From Atherix ibis (lineage: Eukaryota; Arthropoda; Insecta; Diptera; Athericidae), in contig OY282606.1 of the NCBI GenBank assembly GCA_958298945.1, positions 53,209,920 through 53,273,919 of the forward strand: a DNA stretch of 64,000 bases. Reading direction: 5' to 3'. This document shows, one piece after another, positions 46,168-57,540 of this stretch. Positions within the stretch are counted from its first letter, which is position 1. The number at the start of each line of letters is the position of its first letter. The translations under genes were made by a program, and so were the position numbers. The notes below the pieces were generated by a model. That model saw only the letters and a program-made list of their open reading frames with translations, was not told the origin of the DNA and searched no databases.

Positions 46168-47093
46168 TTGGATTGTTCGGAAAGTAATTTCGTTTTAATA
46201 TTCTGTTGGAATACTTTACCTTTCCTATTGACCAATACGGGGCTTTTTTCTTTAAGTGAATCATTTAATTTGTCCAACTGATGACAGTACACTTCAGAAT
46301 TGATCGTTGTGTTACTCTGTAGAATCTCAAAATAAACGATTCCTTTGAAATCCCACCAAACAGAGAGCATAACCTATTTTTGATGAATATTGGCTTTCGA
46401 AATACGTTTAAATCTACTCCAGGATCTTTTGTGCTGAACATTATTATAGAAAACCCATTTCTCGTCCCTAGTAATGATACGCTTCAAAAATGGATTGTTT
46501 TCTTGGCGTTTGAGAAATAAATCACAAACGTCAATATGACGGCACAATTTTTTTCCGTGAGAAGGTGAGGAACCCATATGTCGAGCTTTGAGAATAAACC
46601 TAGCCGTTTCAAATGATCATGAACATTCGAATTCGATAAATTTAATCTGTCAGCGATCTCACGAGTTGTTTTTCGCTGGTTTGCATCAATTAATGCCTTT
46701 ATTGTGTCTTCACCAGCTTCAACTGGCCTTCCAGAACGTGGTGCATCTTCGATCTTCGAGATCAAAATTGCCGGATCGAAATTTTCCAAATCAGTTTTGG
46801 CACTGGCGCTCATTTAACACATCTTCTCCATAAACATCGAATAATTTTTTTCTTTCTTGAACAGCATTTTTATCTTTTCTATAGTAAAAAAGTATAAATA
46901 TGTCAACAGATAAAGCTGTTTTTCACTTTCCATATTTAAAAGGGTATCAACAAAAAAATACTGTGCAAAATCAATTGATATGTCAGCTGTCAAAATACGT
47001 ATGATTATGTGGCTTAAGTGTGAAGTTGGTTGTGAAAAAATACAATTAATTCTTCGGTTGGGAAAAAACGAAATTACTTTCCTAACAACCCAA
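46168..47093 (-). mobile_element. Mariner, internally deleted, 926 bp
   Basis: Left end TTGGATTGTTCGGAAAGTAA and right end TTACTTTCCTAACAACCCAA are inverted copies, with TA on both sides. The minus-strand transposase remains include DAPRSGRPVEAGEDTIKALI and LNLSNSNVHDHLKRLGLFSK (46813-46600, both HTH regions), DEKWVFYNNVQHKRSW (46490-46420) and MLSVWWDFKGIVYFEILQSN (46370-46310). After VNRKGKVFQQN the second- and third-Asp blocks are missing, so the catalytic C-terminus has been deleted. Confidence 0.87.
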
Positions 47094-48149
47094 TATCTCT
47101 AAAATAAATTGGAGTAAATAACCGTTTTTTTTTCTCAGAATAGAACAAAAGGGTTTGTCAATATATTCCCAGAAGTTTAAAAGAAATGATGGAAGTGCTA
47201 AAGGAAAATTAACATCGCCTTTAATATGTTATTTACTTAGAAAGGGTTTGTTTAAAATATAAATCAAAATAGAACTAAATACATTTTTTCCTTAGTATAC
47301 TATATTTATAAATAAAGTTTTTTGGGAAAACATATCTTGCCTAATAAATTATTTTCAGCCTTGTAGCTACAATAATTCAATAAACCTTCGAAAAGAAGCA
47401 ATTTTAATTTATTTAAAATTTGTATAATAAAATAATTATTTTATTAACTTAGAGTATGATAATTAATAAGGCTTTATTTTAATAATAATTTGTCCTTAGA
47501 AAATTAGTAAATTTAAGCTGACTTTGATTTGGTTTAAAATTTGGAGGAAAAAATTCAAATATTTATTTTTAAAGTCTTTTTTGAGTGAAAGAAATTATAT
47601 AAAAAAAATTACTTAAAAATGGAAGAAAATAAACTGTGTTTGCTGTGCGTAACAATTTTTTAATAATAACTTTTATAAAAAGTCTATTTTTATGCACTCT
47701 AAAGCAGGTGAATTTGTTTAGTATTGAATTAAATTGTTGCAATTTCTTTATAAACAGTAGAAAATAATACTACCCAAAGAATACTTTAGTTATGAAATAA
47801 TATTTCTACAAGACAAAAGTACTGAGTCTACATAAGTGAATATAAAATTTGTGGTTGACGGCCGATTACTCACGAGTGCTTTCTATGAGAAATAACAACC
47901 GTCTCTTATTTTATACTCTTAACCACACTGCGCGCCATCTATAGTAAAGCTTTCGCATTTTCTATTCTGAAACTTTTATTGAGCATTTTTGATTTTTACA
48001 ACATGAAACGACAGAGAATATAATTAATTATAGTAATTTAAGTGCGCGAAATTGAAGTAATTTCTAAATTAATTTTTTATAATTAACCAAATTTTAAATG
48101 TTAACAAAATTCCCTCGGTTGGGTTTTTTCTTTAACTGTGTACAAAATT
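47094..48149. other. AT-rich gene-free stretch
   Basis: No gene or repeat identified. A GC-richer patch at 47850-47960 has no assigned identity. Confidence 0.4.
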
Positions 48150-49308
48150 AAATTTTTTATTTTTTTATTTTATTATTTTATCTGCAACTACAATTTTGTT
48201 GTAAAAAGCAGATTTACATAACATTTTAATTTACAATCTTGTGCATCATGAAGTGGGATTCCATCGCCATTTCTCCAACTAATGGAAGTTAGATTCATCT
48301 AGGAAATCTCTAGGTGTCTTAGGTCTCCGATGATTGTTTCCGGGGAGGGCAGTACAAGAAAATTCTCTTACTAGTGGATTATGATGATAGGGTAAACGGT
48401 AGTGAAATTTTTGATAGAGGGAAATGCACAGGTCCTGAACAAAGGGAACATTTAGATCAAGATATATTACGTTGTTACCAACACTAAAGGTGCATCAACA
48501 ATTTTACGGGGGATCTTGGATTTTAATGCATGGACGCGATAGGAATTATAATTGTATTGTAGATTAGAAGCTTACTTTTGATTGTTAGCTTCAACTCGTT
48601 TTAGTCTAGTATGTGGGTTCCATGTTAGTCTCTTATTCAGGCAAAGTCCCAAATAACGTACTTTATCATATTGTGGAATCATGTTTCTATTACGGTACAA
48701 AGGGGTAGGTTTTCCTTGACAAAGTGTGAAAGTAATGTGAGCACTCTTCTGTTCATTTACCCTCACTCTCCATATCTTAAACCAGGATTGAAGGTTGTGT
48801 ATATGGAATTGTACATTGTTGGAAGCTATGTCAGGATTTGTATGGGTAGCAAGTATGGCCGTATCGTCTCCATAAGTAGCAATGATAGTATTAGGATTAG
48901 CTGGGATGTCATGGGTATAAATATTATATAAGATGGGACCAAAGATACTGCCGTGTGGGACTCCGTCTAGAATAGGATATATTTTCGACGATTCTGAGTT
49001 AATTGCGATTTGGAAATGTCGTTGGGGGAGATATGAATTTATGATAAGTTATTATATGGAAGGAAGAAAGCTCTTGAGTTTACAGAGGAGTCCATGATGC
49101 CAAACACGATCAAAAGCTTCGAAAATATCTAAAAATACTCCTGGGTAATATACTCTTTCCTCTCAGGAGAGGATGCAATATAATCAACAATGCGATGGCA
49201 TTGCTGGATAGTAGAGTGTTCAGATCGGAAACCAAAATCGTGATCAGGAATAATTTTTTCATTAACCAGGATTTGGTAAACTTGTTTTAATAGGAGTTTT
49301 TGAAATAT
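48150..49308 (-). mobile_element. Jockey-clade LINE, 5'-truncated copy 2
   Basis: Collinear with copy 1 from its tail to about position 1850 there: same 3' motif, same C-terminal block (VRYLGLCLNKRLTWNPH at about 48675-48625) and degraded reverse-transcriptase DNA to 49308. It carries deletions relative to copy 1 near 48540 and 48590. The 5' truncation point meets an R1-like fragment of the opposite strand. Confidence 0.85.
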
Positions 49309-49310
49309 TT

Positions 49311-50285
49311 TTTTTTTGACGTCCAGTACCGTTTATGACGGGGAATGAAGAGGTTCAGGATCTTAGTCCACGCCAACGGGGAGTACTGGTCCTGAACAGA
49401 ATGTATGATATTTGGCAACGTGGATGGGATGAGAGTATGAATGGCAGATGGACGCACATGTTCATTTCGGATGTTTGCTTTACATCTGCGTATGGGTTTG
49501 AATTTGGTCTGTATCTTAAGTATTTAATCACGGGACACGGCAGTATTAATGGGTTCCTGTACAGGCGTGGTCTAGCTGCGGAGGAGAGTGCCAAGCACCT
49601 TCTCATTGAGTGTGGCCTATACGGGGATTTGCGTGACTTAGGTGCATGTGGAATCGTGCTGAATGATGAGGGTGCGGATGTGAGTGGTGTGTTGGATGTG
49701 AGAGAGAGGTATGAATGCCTTAATAGATTTGCCGTGGCACTATTTGAGAGGAGAGCGAGAATGGTACGTGAATGAGTATGTGAATGACACGCAGGGTGGC
49801 TACAATCGGGTGAAAGGCCAAGGTCGATTTCGGTTATACTTTCGGGTCTTGGCGAACCCGCGTACCTGAGCTGGCTTAGCGGTGACTAGGAATTTACAAG
49901 ATTCTTGACCGTAGCTCAATGAGCGGAGTAAAAACCGAAGTACTCTTAAAAATTAGTAGCACGAGAATCGTGGTGTCCCATGGTGTGAAAATATACTGTG
50001 CCCGATAATGGTGAGGCGCCAAATGGCAGCAACGTGGATGCAGTGGTTAATACCCATACGGCGGGTACGATCTCCAGATCGCGGGTGGGAGATAACCGCC
50101 AATAACTTGCAATTATCACGAGCACTATCACTGCTAATGACAGTAGAGGTTTAGGTAGTCTACGTCACCAGCAGTTGGAGTAGTCAGCTTGTAACTTATT
50201 ACTAACTGTTAACTGCCAGCAAAGGTGGTGCGCTGATTGAGCGCAACTCAATCCCTATAGTCGTAGGCGAACGTGGTTTTTCGGT
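49311..50285 (+). mobile_element. R1-like LINE 3' fragment, copy a
   Basis: Contains the end of an ORF2 (49335-49775) and about 500 bp of 3' untranslated sequence that is also found, split by a mariner, at 42134-43735. No reverse transcriptase is left, so this is a strongly 5'-truncated copy, joined head to head with Jockey copy 2. Confidence 0.7.
49335..49775 (+). pseudogene. R1-like ORF2 C-terminus
   Basis: A 146-codon frame reads MYDIWQRGWDESMNGRWTHM and YLITGHGSINGFLYRRGL, then KHLLIECGLY. The RWT...F..DV, TGHG...YL.R and H....C elements match the C-terminal region of R1/RTE-type ORF2 proteins that follows the polymerase. The first cysteine pair of the usual CCHC motif is absent. GC is well above the surrounding DNA. 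The start is arbitrary, since the 5' part is truncated. Confidence 0.7.
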
Positions 50286-50535
50286 GACGACAATTAGGTC
50301 ATGTTAAATAAAATATTATAACTGTCGAAAAGTATGTATTAAAATGTTTTATTAACTAAGAGAAAGTTATTGAATAACATTACTGACAATATGTAATAAA
50401 CAGACTTAAGATCTTCAAATTAGTAGAGGAGTTAGACAAGGCTGTATATTATCCCCTCAATTATTCAATATTTACTCTGAGATATGATGATAATAATATT
50501 CTTATTGCTATCAAACTATCGGTAAGGTTTAAATA

Positions 50536-51393
50536 TAGGGCTATTCGGAAAGTAATTTCGTTTTTTTTTTATAAAAATGAAAGACGATTTTCTTATAGTG
50601 AATTAATATTTTATTCAATTAAATATTATCCAGTCTGATCCAGTACCCCTTGCCATCTATCTAGCAGTAGCATGATTTCACGCTCATAAAATTTTTGTTC
50701 TTTGATTTTTGACCTCCTCATCTGAATTCAACGTTTTATCGTCTAAGAAATTTTGTAGAGACCAGGAACAAATGATAATCGGAAGCTCTAAAAGCTTTTG
50801 CCGAGTGGTCAAACTTGTATGTGGTTTCGCATTATCCTGTTGGAACACTATACCTTCCCTATTGACCAATTCTGGCATTTTTTCTTTAAGTAAATCATTC
50901 AATTTGTCCAACTGATGATAGTACACTTCAAAATTGATCGTTGTGTTGCTCGATAGAAGCTCAAAATAAACGATTCCTTTGAAATTCCACCAAATAGATA
51001 GCATAAGCTTTTTTTTGATGAATATTGGCTTTCGAATTGCTTTGAGCTGGTTCATCTTTTCTACTCCAGGATCTTTTGCACTTAACATTGTTGTAGACAA
51101 TCCATTTCGCATCCCCAGTGATGATACGCTTCAAAAATGGATCATTTTCTTGGCGTTTGAGAAGCAAATCACAAACGTCAATGCGACGGCACAGATTTTT
51201 TTCCGTAAGAAGATGAGGAACCTATACGTCGAGCTTTGAGATTAAACCTAACCGTTTGAAATTATCATGAACCGTCGAATTCGATAAATGTAATCTCTCA
51301 GCGATCACACGAGTTGTTATTCGCTGGTTTGCATTAATTAATCCCTTTATTGTGTCTTCACCAGCAAACAAAATTACTTTCCGAATAACCCAA
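50536..51393 (-). mobile_element. Mariner, N-terminally deleted, 858 bp
   Basis: Ends match the TTGGGTTGTCC family (left TAGGGCTATTCGGAAAGTAA, right TTACTTTCCGAATAACCCAA) with TA on both sides. On the minus strand the right end leads straight into GEDTIKGLINANQRITTRVI, so the first HTH and the start codon are gone. Further on are DAKWIVYNNVKCKRSWSRKD (usual DEKW changed to DAKW), FKGIVYFELLSSN and QQDNAKPHTSLTTRQKLLEL with the second Asp. The third-Asp block is missing. The deletion differs from that of the copy at 46168. Confidence 0.87.
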
Positions 51394-53100
51394 TATAAAT
51401 ATCGAAAAGACAACGTTCCTGATCAAAAGAAGAAAGGGTAGGCCGTATAAGAATGCAAGTCTCAATTAAAAATAAATGTGGTGCTATCGTTGATTCCTGA
51501 AAGCGTCTTGGTTAGATAAGGTAACTAAGATTGAAATTCTAGAATGCGTCGAGAAAGACAGGGAATTACTTCAAACGATGAAATAACGAAAGAAAAGGAA
51601 CTTTGGCCACATAATGAGAAACACCGAATATGAGCTATTACAACTTATGACTTAAGGCAAATTAGAAGGAAAAAAAGATATAGATAGAAACCAGATGTTA
51701 TGGATGAGGAAAATGGGGCATAAACACCATCGGCGAACTAATCCATGCTGCTCGAAAAGTGAGTTATTTTCCAGAATTATGTTAAAATTAATTAGAAATT
51801 TACAAATATCGTTAAATATAGTTAAACAATAACAAGTAAAAAATATTCTTGTCTAACTTTCGGTATTTTTCTTGCTTTGGCAATTATTTTTACCATAAAA
51901 CTATTTTGTGAATCAAAAACTTTGAATTGTAATGTATAACTTTTTAGAAATTTTCTGAGCTTTTATTTACAATTATGTAATGTGAAAAACATTTTTGAAT
52001 ATATCGAAAAAAGTTGAATTGATTTAGTTTGTATTGTATTTGTGCAGTTTCGATGCATTTTCTACAATAAAGATTATCAATTGTTAAAAGTGCACAATGC
52101 GAGTACTTGCATCGAAACTTATACAGAATTGTATGCTTAAGTATAATGCACTATTAATTACAAAGAAACATTTTTTGTGTTTTTATTTTACTTCAATTCT
52201 AATTGAAATTGTATGGGCAGCCTTGGAATTCGAAGATACGTGTACATGCTTGTTTGCCAACTGAAATAGTCGAGTAATGTTCACTTGCAATTTCGCAGCA
52301 GCTTCATGAGTTTATCTGGATTTTTTTTCTCAATCTCTGACTGAATTCACATAAGCTTAATAAATGTTTACGTTGTATTTGAAAAGATAATTTAAACAAT
52401 TTTTTTTAAGTGAGTGTAAAATGACAAATTAAACCGTACTACATATACAAAGTTAAAAACATTTATTTAAATTGTAGAAGAAGAGGAAAAAAATGGGGAA
52501 ATTGAAGTTATTTCGAAGAATGACTAACAAAGAATAATGTCATATGTTTAGTTTTAATTTAAGACAATTTAGAGTTTATTTTGAAAATATTATCGATATT
52601 TCGAAAAGTTTATATGTTTTATGATAAAATGTAAGGTATTATTGGCACTGAGTATTACCACGACAGAAATAGGCCACTACACATAAGTTGTGATGAGCTT
52701 TTATCGAACTCCATAATTTGTGCATGTAAATTTTTCATTGCTCAACGAATGTTTATCCGAAGTCAGGAAATGACTAACTACTATTACAAGAATCATAAGA
52801 TTAACTGGAATAACAACTAAATAGAATACTGCTTTTATAATTCAAAATTAGTTTCTTTAATTCATCTCCTCATAATAAATAGTACATGTTTAGATGAATT
52901 GCTTATATATTTAGAAATTTCGTTTTATAAATGATAGAATAGTATTATTATTTTTAATATACAATAAGGAAGCTTAAATAAATCTGTAGTTACAATAAAC
53001 AATAAGAAAATAATTCTCCCTCTAGGCATAAATCAATTTTTATAATAACAAGAAATTATAATAAATTTTATTTTGCAGACTTTCTAACAAACTACAATAT
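51394..53100. other. AT-rich gene-free stretch
   Basis: No gene, exon or known repeat could be supported. Confidence 0.45.
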
Positions 53101-54369
53101 ACCACCTTGATCAAAAAGTTACCGGAATTTATTCAGAAAATTAAAAATACAAGTTTATTCATTTAAATCTATATTGTCCCCTTCAAAATAATCCCCATCC
53201 GACTTTAACACACTTATGCCAGCGCTTGATCCAATCCTCGAAACATTTTTTATATTCGGTTTTCGGTATGTCCATCAGTGCTTCCTACGATTTTTCCATT
53301 ACTTCCTCTCGGCTGTTGAAACACGCTCCCCGTAATGGTTTTTTTTAACTCGATTGAACAGAAAGAAGTCACAGGGAGCCAAATCAGGTGAATTCGGTGG
53401 TTGTTGGATGGTATTTGTTGCATTTTTCGTCAAAAAATTATAAATAATGATGGCACTGTGCGACGGTGTGTTATCATGGTGCAAAATCGACGAGTTTTCT
53501 GCCCACAATTCTGGTCTCTTTTGGCGAATTGCTTCACGAAAACATCCCATAACGCCTAAATAATACTCTTTGTTTACTATCCGGCCTTATGGCAAAAATT
53601 CATGATGCACTACACCGTTGTAATCCATGAAAATCGTGAGCATTGCCTTCTTTTTTGACTTAAAACGACGTGGTTTTTTTGGTCTCGGCTCATTTGGTGA
53701 ACGCCATTCACTTGCCTGATGTCTGGATTGCGTGTCGTACTTATAAATCCACGTCTCGTCTCCAGTAATGATCCTTTTGGTGAATGTGGGATCGGAATCA
53801 TGTCGTTTGCGACGTCAAATTAAGGTCTTTTGGCACCAACTTTGCTGCTACACGACGGAAACCCGAAAAATTAACCAAAATATCTTGGAGGGATCCATAG
53901 GCAATGTTCAAGTCCTCCGCTATCTCTCTGATGGTTAATTTATGGTTATTGACCAACATTTCTTTTACTTTATCAATATTTTCGTCGGTTTTCGATGTCG
54001 ATGGTCTGCCACTGCGTTCATCATCTTCGATTGACTCACGACCACTTTTGAACCGATCGTGCTACTGCTAAACGACATTATAAAATCGTTGCCGAAACAC
54101 TTTTCCAACATTTCCAACGTTTGCGCACCATTAAATCCGTTTTTTACGCAAAATTTAATACAAGTTCTTTGTTGCAAATTTAAATCCATTTCTAAAATTG
54201 TAAAAAATCGCCAACACACACAGAGACAGATGTACTCTTGGCTACGTAACTTTTGCAAAAAATTTAGAGGCAATATCAACAACAGATGTACCAACTTAAC
54301 AAAAAAAAACAGAACTTAAATCGGAACGATGGGAGCGCCACACTTCCATCGTTCCTTTACCAAGGTGGT
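53101..54369 (-). mobile_element. Mariner, about 1.27 kb, short ends
   Basis: ACCACCTTG at the left and CAAGGTGGT at the right are inverted and next to TA. One transposase gene runs on the minus strand. Inside the right end a palindrome (GGAACGATGG/CCATCGTTCC, 54323-54355) may be a subterminal transposase site. Confidence 0.8.
53299..54197 (-). pseudogene. Mariner transposase, frameshifted
   Basis: The N-terminus reads MDLNLQQRTCIKFCVKNGFN and TLEMLEKCFGND (about 54190-54080), the first helix-turn-helix of this mariner lineage. After frameshifts, a weak TDENIDKVKEMLVNNH-like HTH linker is visible near 53990-53950. The catalytic part (53550-53299) has FREAIRQKRPELW, ILHHDNTPSHSAIII (second Asp) and PNSPDLAPCDFFLFN (third Asp). 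The first-Asp region lies in another frame near 53770. Confidence 0.82.
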
Positions 54370-55477
54370 ACAATATTATCTATATTATCTAAATAAAATA
54401 ACAATAAATATACATAAATAACTTAAAAAATGAATATGATAACTTTATGTGGTATAAAAAATGGTACCGAGAATATATCCTTGCGGAACCGCATATATGG
54501 TATTTCCGGCAAAATGTAAGCGTATAAATTTCATTATGTAATAACATTAAATCAACAATTTCAAAAATTTCTAATCATTAAGAAGATATTTTGGAAGAGA
54601 TAAGATAATGAATTATAAAAAGTTTTAATTTATCTTCCTAATATTCCGAAGTATAATTTTATTAACCATCGTACACACTTTCAATATTAATTAATTTTTT
54701 CGTTTGCAATTTGTTTTATATTTATCATGAATTCTAATTTAATATTTAGCGTCTGTAAAATATATGTTTGGAACTGTTTTTAACTATATTATTTAAATTT
54801 TAAAGAAACATGTTAGATTAGAAATTTCAGGTAAAGTATATATTTTCTTTGACTGAATTTTCCTATAATCACCAGACATTTTTCAGTAATAAATTTATAA
54901 AATTATTCTTGAAAGGGCCAGTAAAAAATGTGTCAACAGGTAATTATTATATTAAAGTACATGAAATCATACGTTTACGCCTTTTAATATAATAAGGAAG
55001 GTATTAAAACATCAAACTGGCAACCAAGCTTAGAACTGTTGGTGTGTCCTTAAGCTAGTATGCTATTTTTTAAATCACAAAATAAGGACCTTTAGCCTTC
55101 TTTTATATAGTCTTTATTTTCCATTATGTCAAATTGAATAACCTGTTTCCAATAATAAAGATTTACAATTTCTCTTTCTGAAGTTCTGTGCTTGAGGATT
55201 CTTAATCCATTAACTCAATTTATCTATTATTTATTATCTATAATGCATCACAGTTATTTATTCGACCATATTAATTTACCATAAAATAATGCCACTATAT
55301 TATACATAGTATCTCTGGCGCATTTCTAAAGGATTTCTTTTTATTATATAATACAATAAAATATTCCGTACTATACCACATTTATAAAACCTTTGATCAA
55401 GTATAAATAATATTAGAAAGCGTCAAAAGATCGTTAAGCAAAAACCTTTAAAAGTTTTCTTCAACAAATATTATACC
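54370..55477. other. AT-rich gene-free stretch
   Basis: Nothing beyond AT-rich sequence was recognised. Confidence 0.45.
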
Positions 55478-55880
55478 AGGTCGGTTTCAGGTCGATTTCG
55501 TTTGGCCGCCATTTTTGTTTGAATGACATTTGTCTGTTGACATTTGACAGTCGTACCAATATGTTAAAATTATTAAAATATTTTATTTAAATAATTGTTT
55601 AATTGTGAACATGCAGAGAAAATTACGTGACTTTTTTGGTGTTAATCATATGCCGAGTAAGTCAACTATTCAGGGTGTAATGAATAATTTTGAAAATATG
55701 CATACACTGGGAGATAAAGTGAAGACTGGAAGTCAATTAATACAACGTACACCTAAAAAGGTTGATGCAGTGAGGCAGAGTGTTGCTGAATGTCCGGGTA
55801 CCTCTCATCGATGCCGTGCACAGGAATTGGGAATATCTCCATTATGTTTGTTAAAAATTCTTAAAAAAAATAGTTTGCTT
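55478..55880 (+). pseudogene. DD41D second subfamily, 5' portion
   Basis: The left part of a second-subfamily DD41D element: AT-rich leader, ATG at 55611 and MQRKLRDFFGVNHMPSKSTI (first HTH) followed by HRCRAQELGISPLCLLKILK (second HTH). It ends at about 55880 where unrelated transposase DNA begins. A second copy of this N-terminal region starts at about 56255, so two elements are involved. Confidence 0.72.
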
Positions 55881-55884
55881 AAGA

Positions 55885-56240
55885 CATGCTTAAACGATCT
55901 AAATTTTAATGAAACACATTATAATGGGTGATAAAACGTGGGCTTATGAGTTTGGCATGTAAAGCGGACATTACGAGTGAAAGCCGAAAAACCACATCAA
56001 TTTTTGGCAAAAAGTTCAATATATATCAGCGATCGAGCACCGTATTTATCAGATATACGGTGTTTACCAGATTTAAGTAGAAATTACCTCTTCAAAGAAT
56101 GCATTTTGAGTCCATTGATGCCATAAAATAGAATTCGCAGAAGGAGCTGAAGTAGGATACTCGTTGGTATCAATATATTGCTTAGATTTTTTTAATTTGA
56201 GAGAATGTATCTATTTTAAAAATAGGAGACAATTTCTTTT
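55885..56240 (+). pseudogene. Mariner relic inside the mosaic
   Basis: Short blocks fit a mariner different from the flanking DD41D sequence: MGDKTWAYEFGM near 55922 (first-Asp block GDETW) and, across a large gap, HFESIDAIK and NSQKELK near 56105-56150, as found near mariner C-termini. The second and third catalytic blocks are missing, so this looks like an internally deleted element. Confidence 0.45.
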
Positions 56241-56254
56241 TAGTAGAAGCCCTT

Positions 56255-57094
56255 ATCGTTCTGACGTACACTGGAAGATAAAGTAAATACTGGGCAATAA
56301 TTAGCTCAAGGCACACATGAAAAGATTGATGCAGTGAAACAGAATGTCCGAGTACCTCTCATCGACGCGAGGCACAAAAATTGGGAATATCTCCATAATA
56401 TTCGATAAAAATTTTAAAAAAAGATTTGCTTTTTAATCCGTTCAAAATTCAATTGATACAATAGATGCAGGCAAATGACCATGAATGGCGGCGAAACTTG
56501 AGTGCTCGGCTTTTACAGGTCGGTATAGACGATCACCATTTTTGGCGAAAAATCATTATGAGCAATGAGGCACACTTCGACTTGGCTGGCTTTTGTAATA
56601 AACAGAATAGTAGCTATTGGGGCACTAAAAACCCTCAACTGATTCACCAAATACCACTACACCCTCGTAGAAGATTTGTATGGTACGGGATTTGGGTCGG
56701 CGGCATCATTGGGAAATTTTTCTTTGAAGATGCTGAAGTAACAATTACTGGTGATCGCTATCGGTACATATTGGAAAACTTTCCTCTGCCCGAAATGGAT
56801 TAATTAGGTCTACAGAGCATGTGGTTTCAACAAGACAGTGCCATATCACACACAACTCAGGCTACGATGCAAATTTTGAGAGAATTCTTGACGTACGAAT
56901 AATGTCAAAAAGTGATAATATCAACTGGCATGCAGATTCCTGAATTGCAACCCTCCCGATTTCTTCGTAATTGAAGGAAAGGATTAAACTACCAAACCAA
57001 CCACAACCTCGATGATTATGGACAATATTCGAAATGAAATTGCTGAAATAACACGAGAAATTATGAAAAATGTGCTCAAAAGAGCTCGCCTTTT
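56255..57094 (+). pseudogene. DD41D second subfamily, 3' portion
   Basis: Restarts with the degraded N-terminal region and then reads MQANDHEWRRNLSARLLQVG, IIMSNEAHFDLAG (first Asp changed to Asn), GIWVGGIIGKFFFED and MWFQQDSAISHT (second Asp). The third block lies near 56945 (LQPSRFLR-like frames; third Asp not clear). It ends at about 57094 after KNVLKRARL, where an I-clade fragment begins. Confidence 0.75.
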
Positions 57095-57540
57095 AATCAG
57101 GTTTAAAAGCGGAATTGGAAAATATTTTGTTGGATCTAGGAGCTCTAAAATAGAATCAACCCTATTCGCAAAAAAAATATACGGATTTGACTGATATTTG
57201 CTCAATGTATGTGGGATAGTTTGCTGCACGCCACAATGTAGGCAAATAGGACGGGTGTGGTTTCTAAAAAGAAAGTTACAAGTGAGAGTGGTATGCCCTA
57301 TCCGAACTCTGGACTGGATTGTTGCTAGTTGGCCACTGAGATTCGCACAATTAGTCCATTCTGTATTTCTACTTATGGCTGAGAATCTAGTTTGTCATTC
57401 CTTTAGTAGGCGAGGGAGTTGCTAGTTGGCCACTGAAAATGATCGTACAATTAGTCCATTCTGTATTTCTACTTATGGCTGAGAATCTAGTTTGTCATTC
57501 CTTTAGTAGGCGAGGGAGATTAGGGATAGCTGGAACATAA
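57095..57540 (-). mobile_element. I-clade LINE fragment, copy 2
   Basis: The minus strand reads FANRVDSILELLDPTKYFPI and PLLNLIKR, aligning with ASRIPPIMELLDPTTSFPS near the C-terminus of the element at 37155-39188. Upstream parts match its PFCQSCGT and RIGHTALTHNFLF region. The 3' untranslated region is lacking at the mariner junction. A 97-bp tandem duplication lies inside. Confidence 0.75.
57322..57518. repeat. 97-bp tandem duplication
   Basis: 57322-57418 is repeated at 57419-57518 with a 3-base difference and few substitutions. It falls inside the I-clade fragment and is much more similar than the LINE copies are to each other, so it is recent. Confidence 0.9.
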
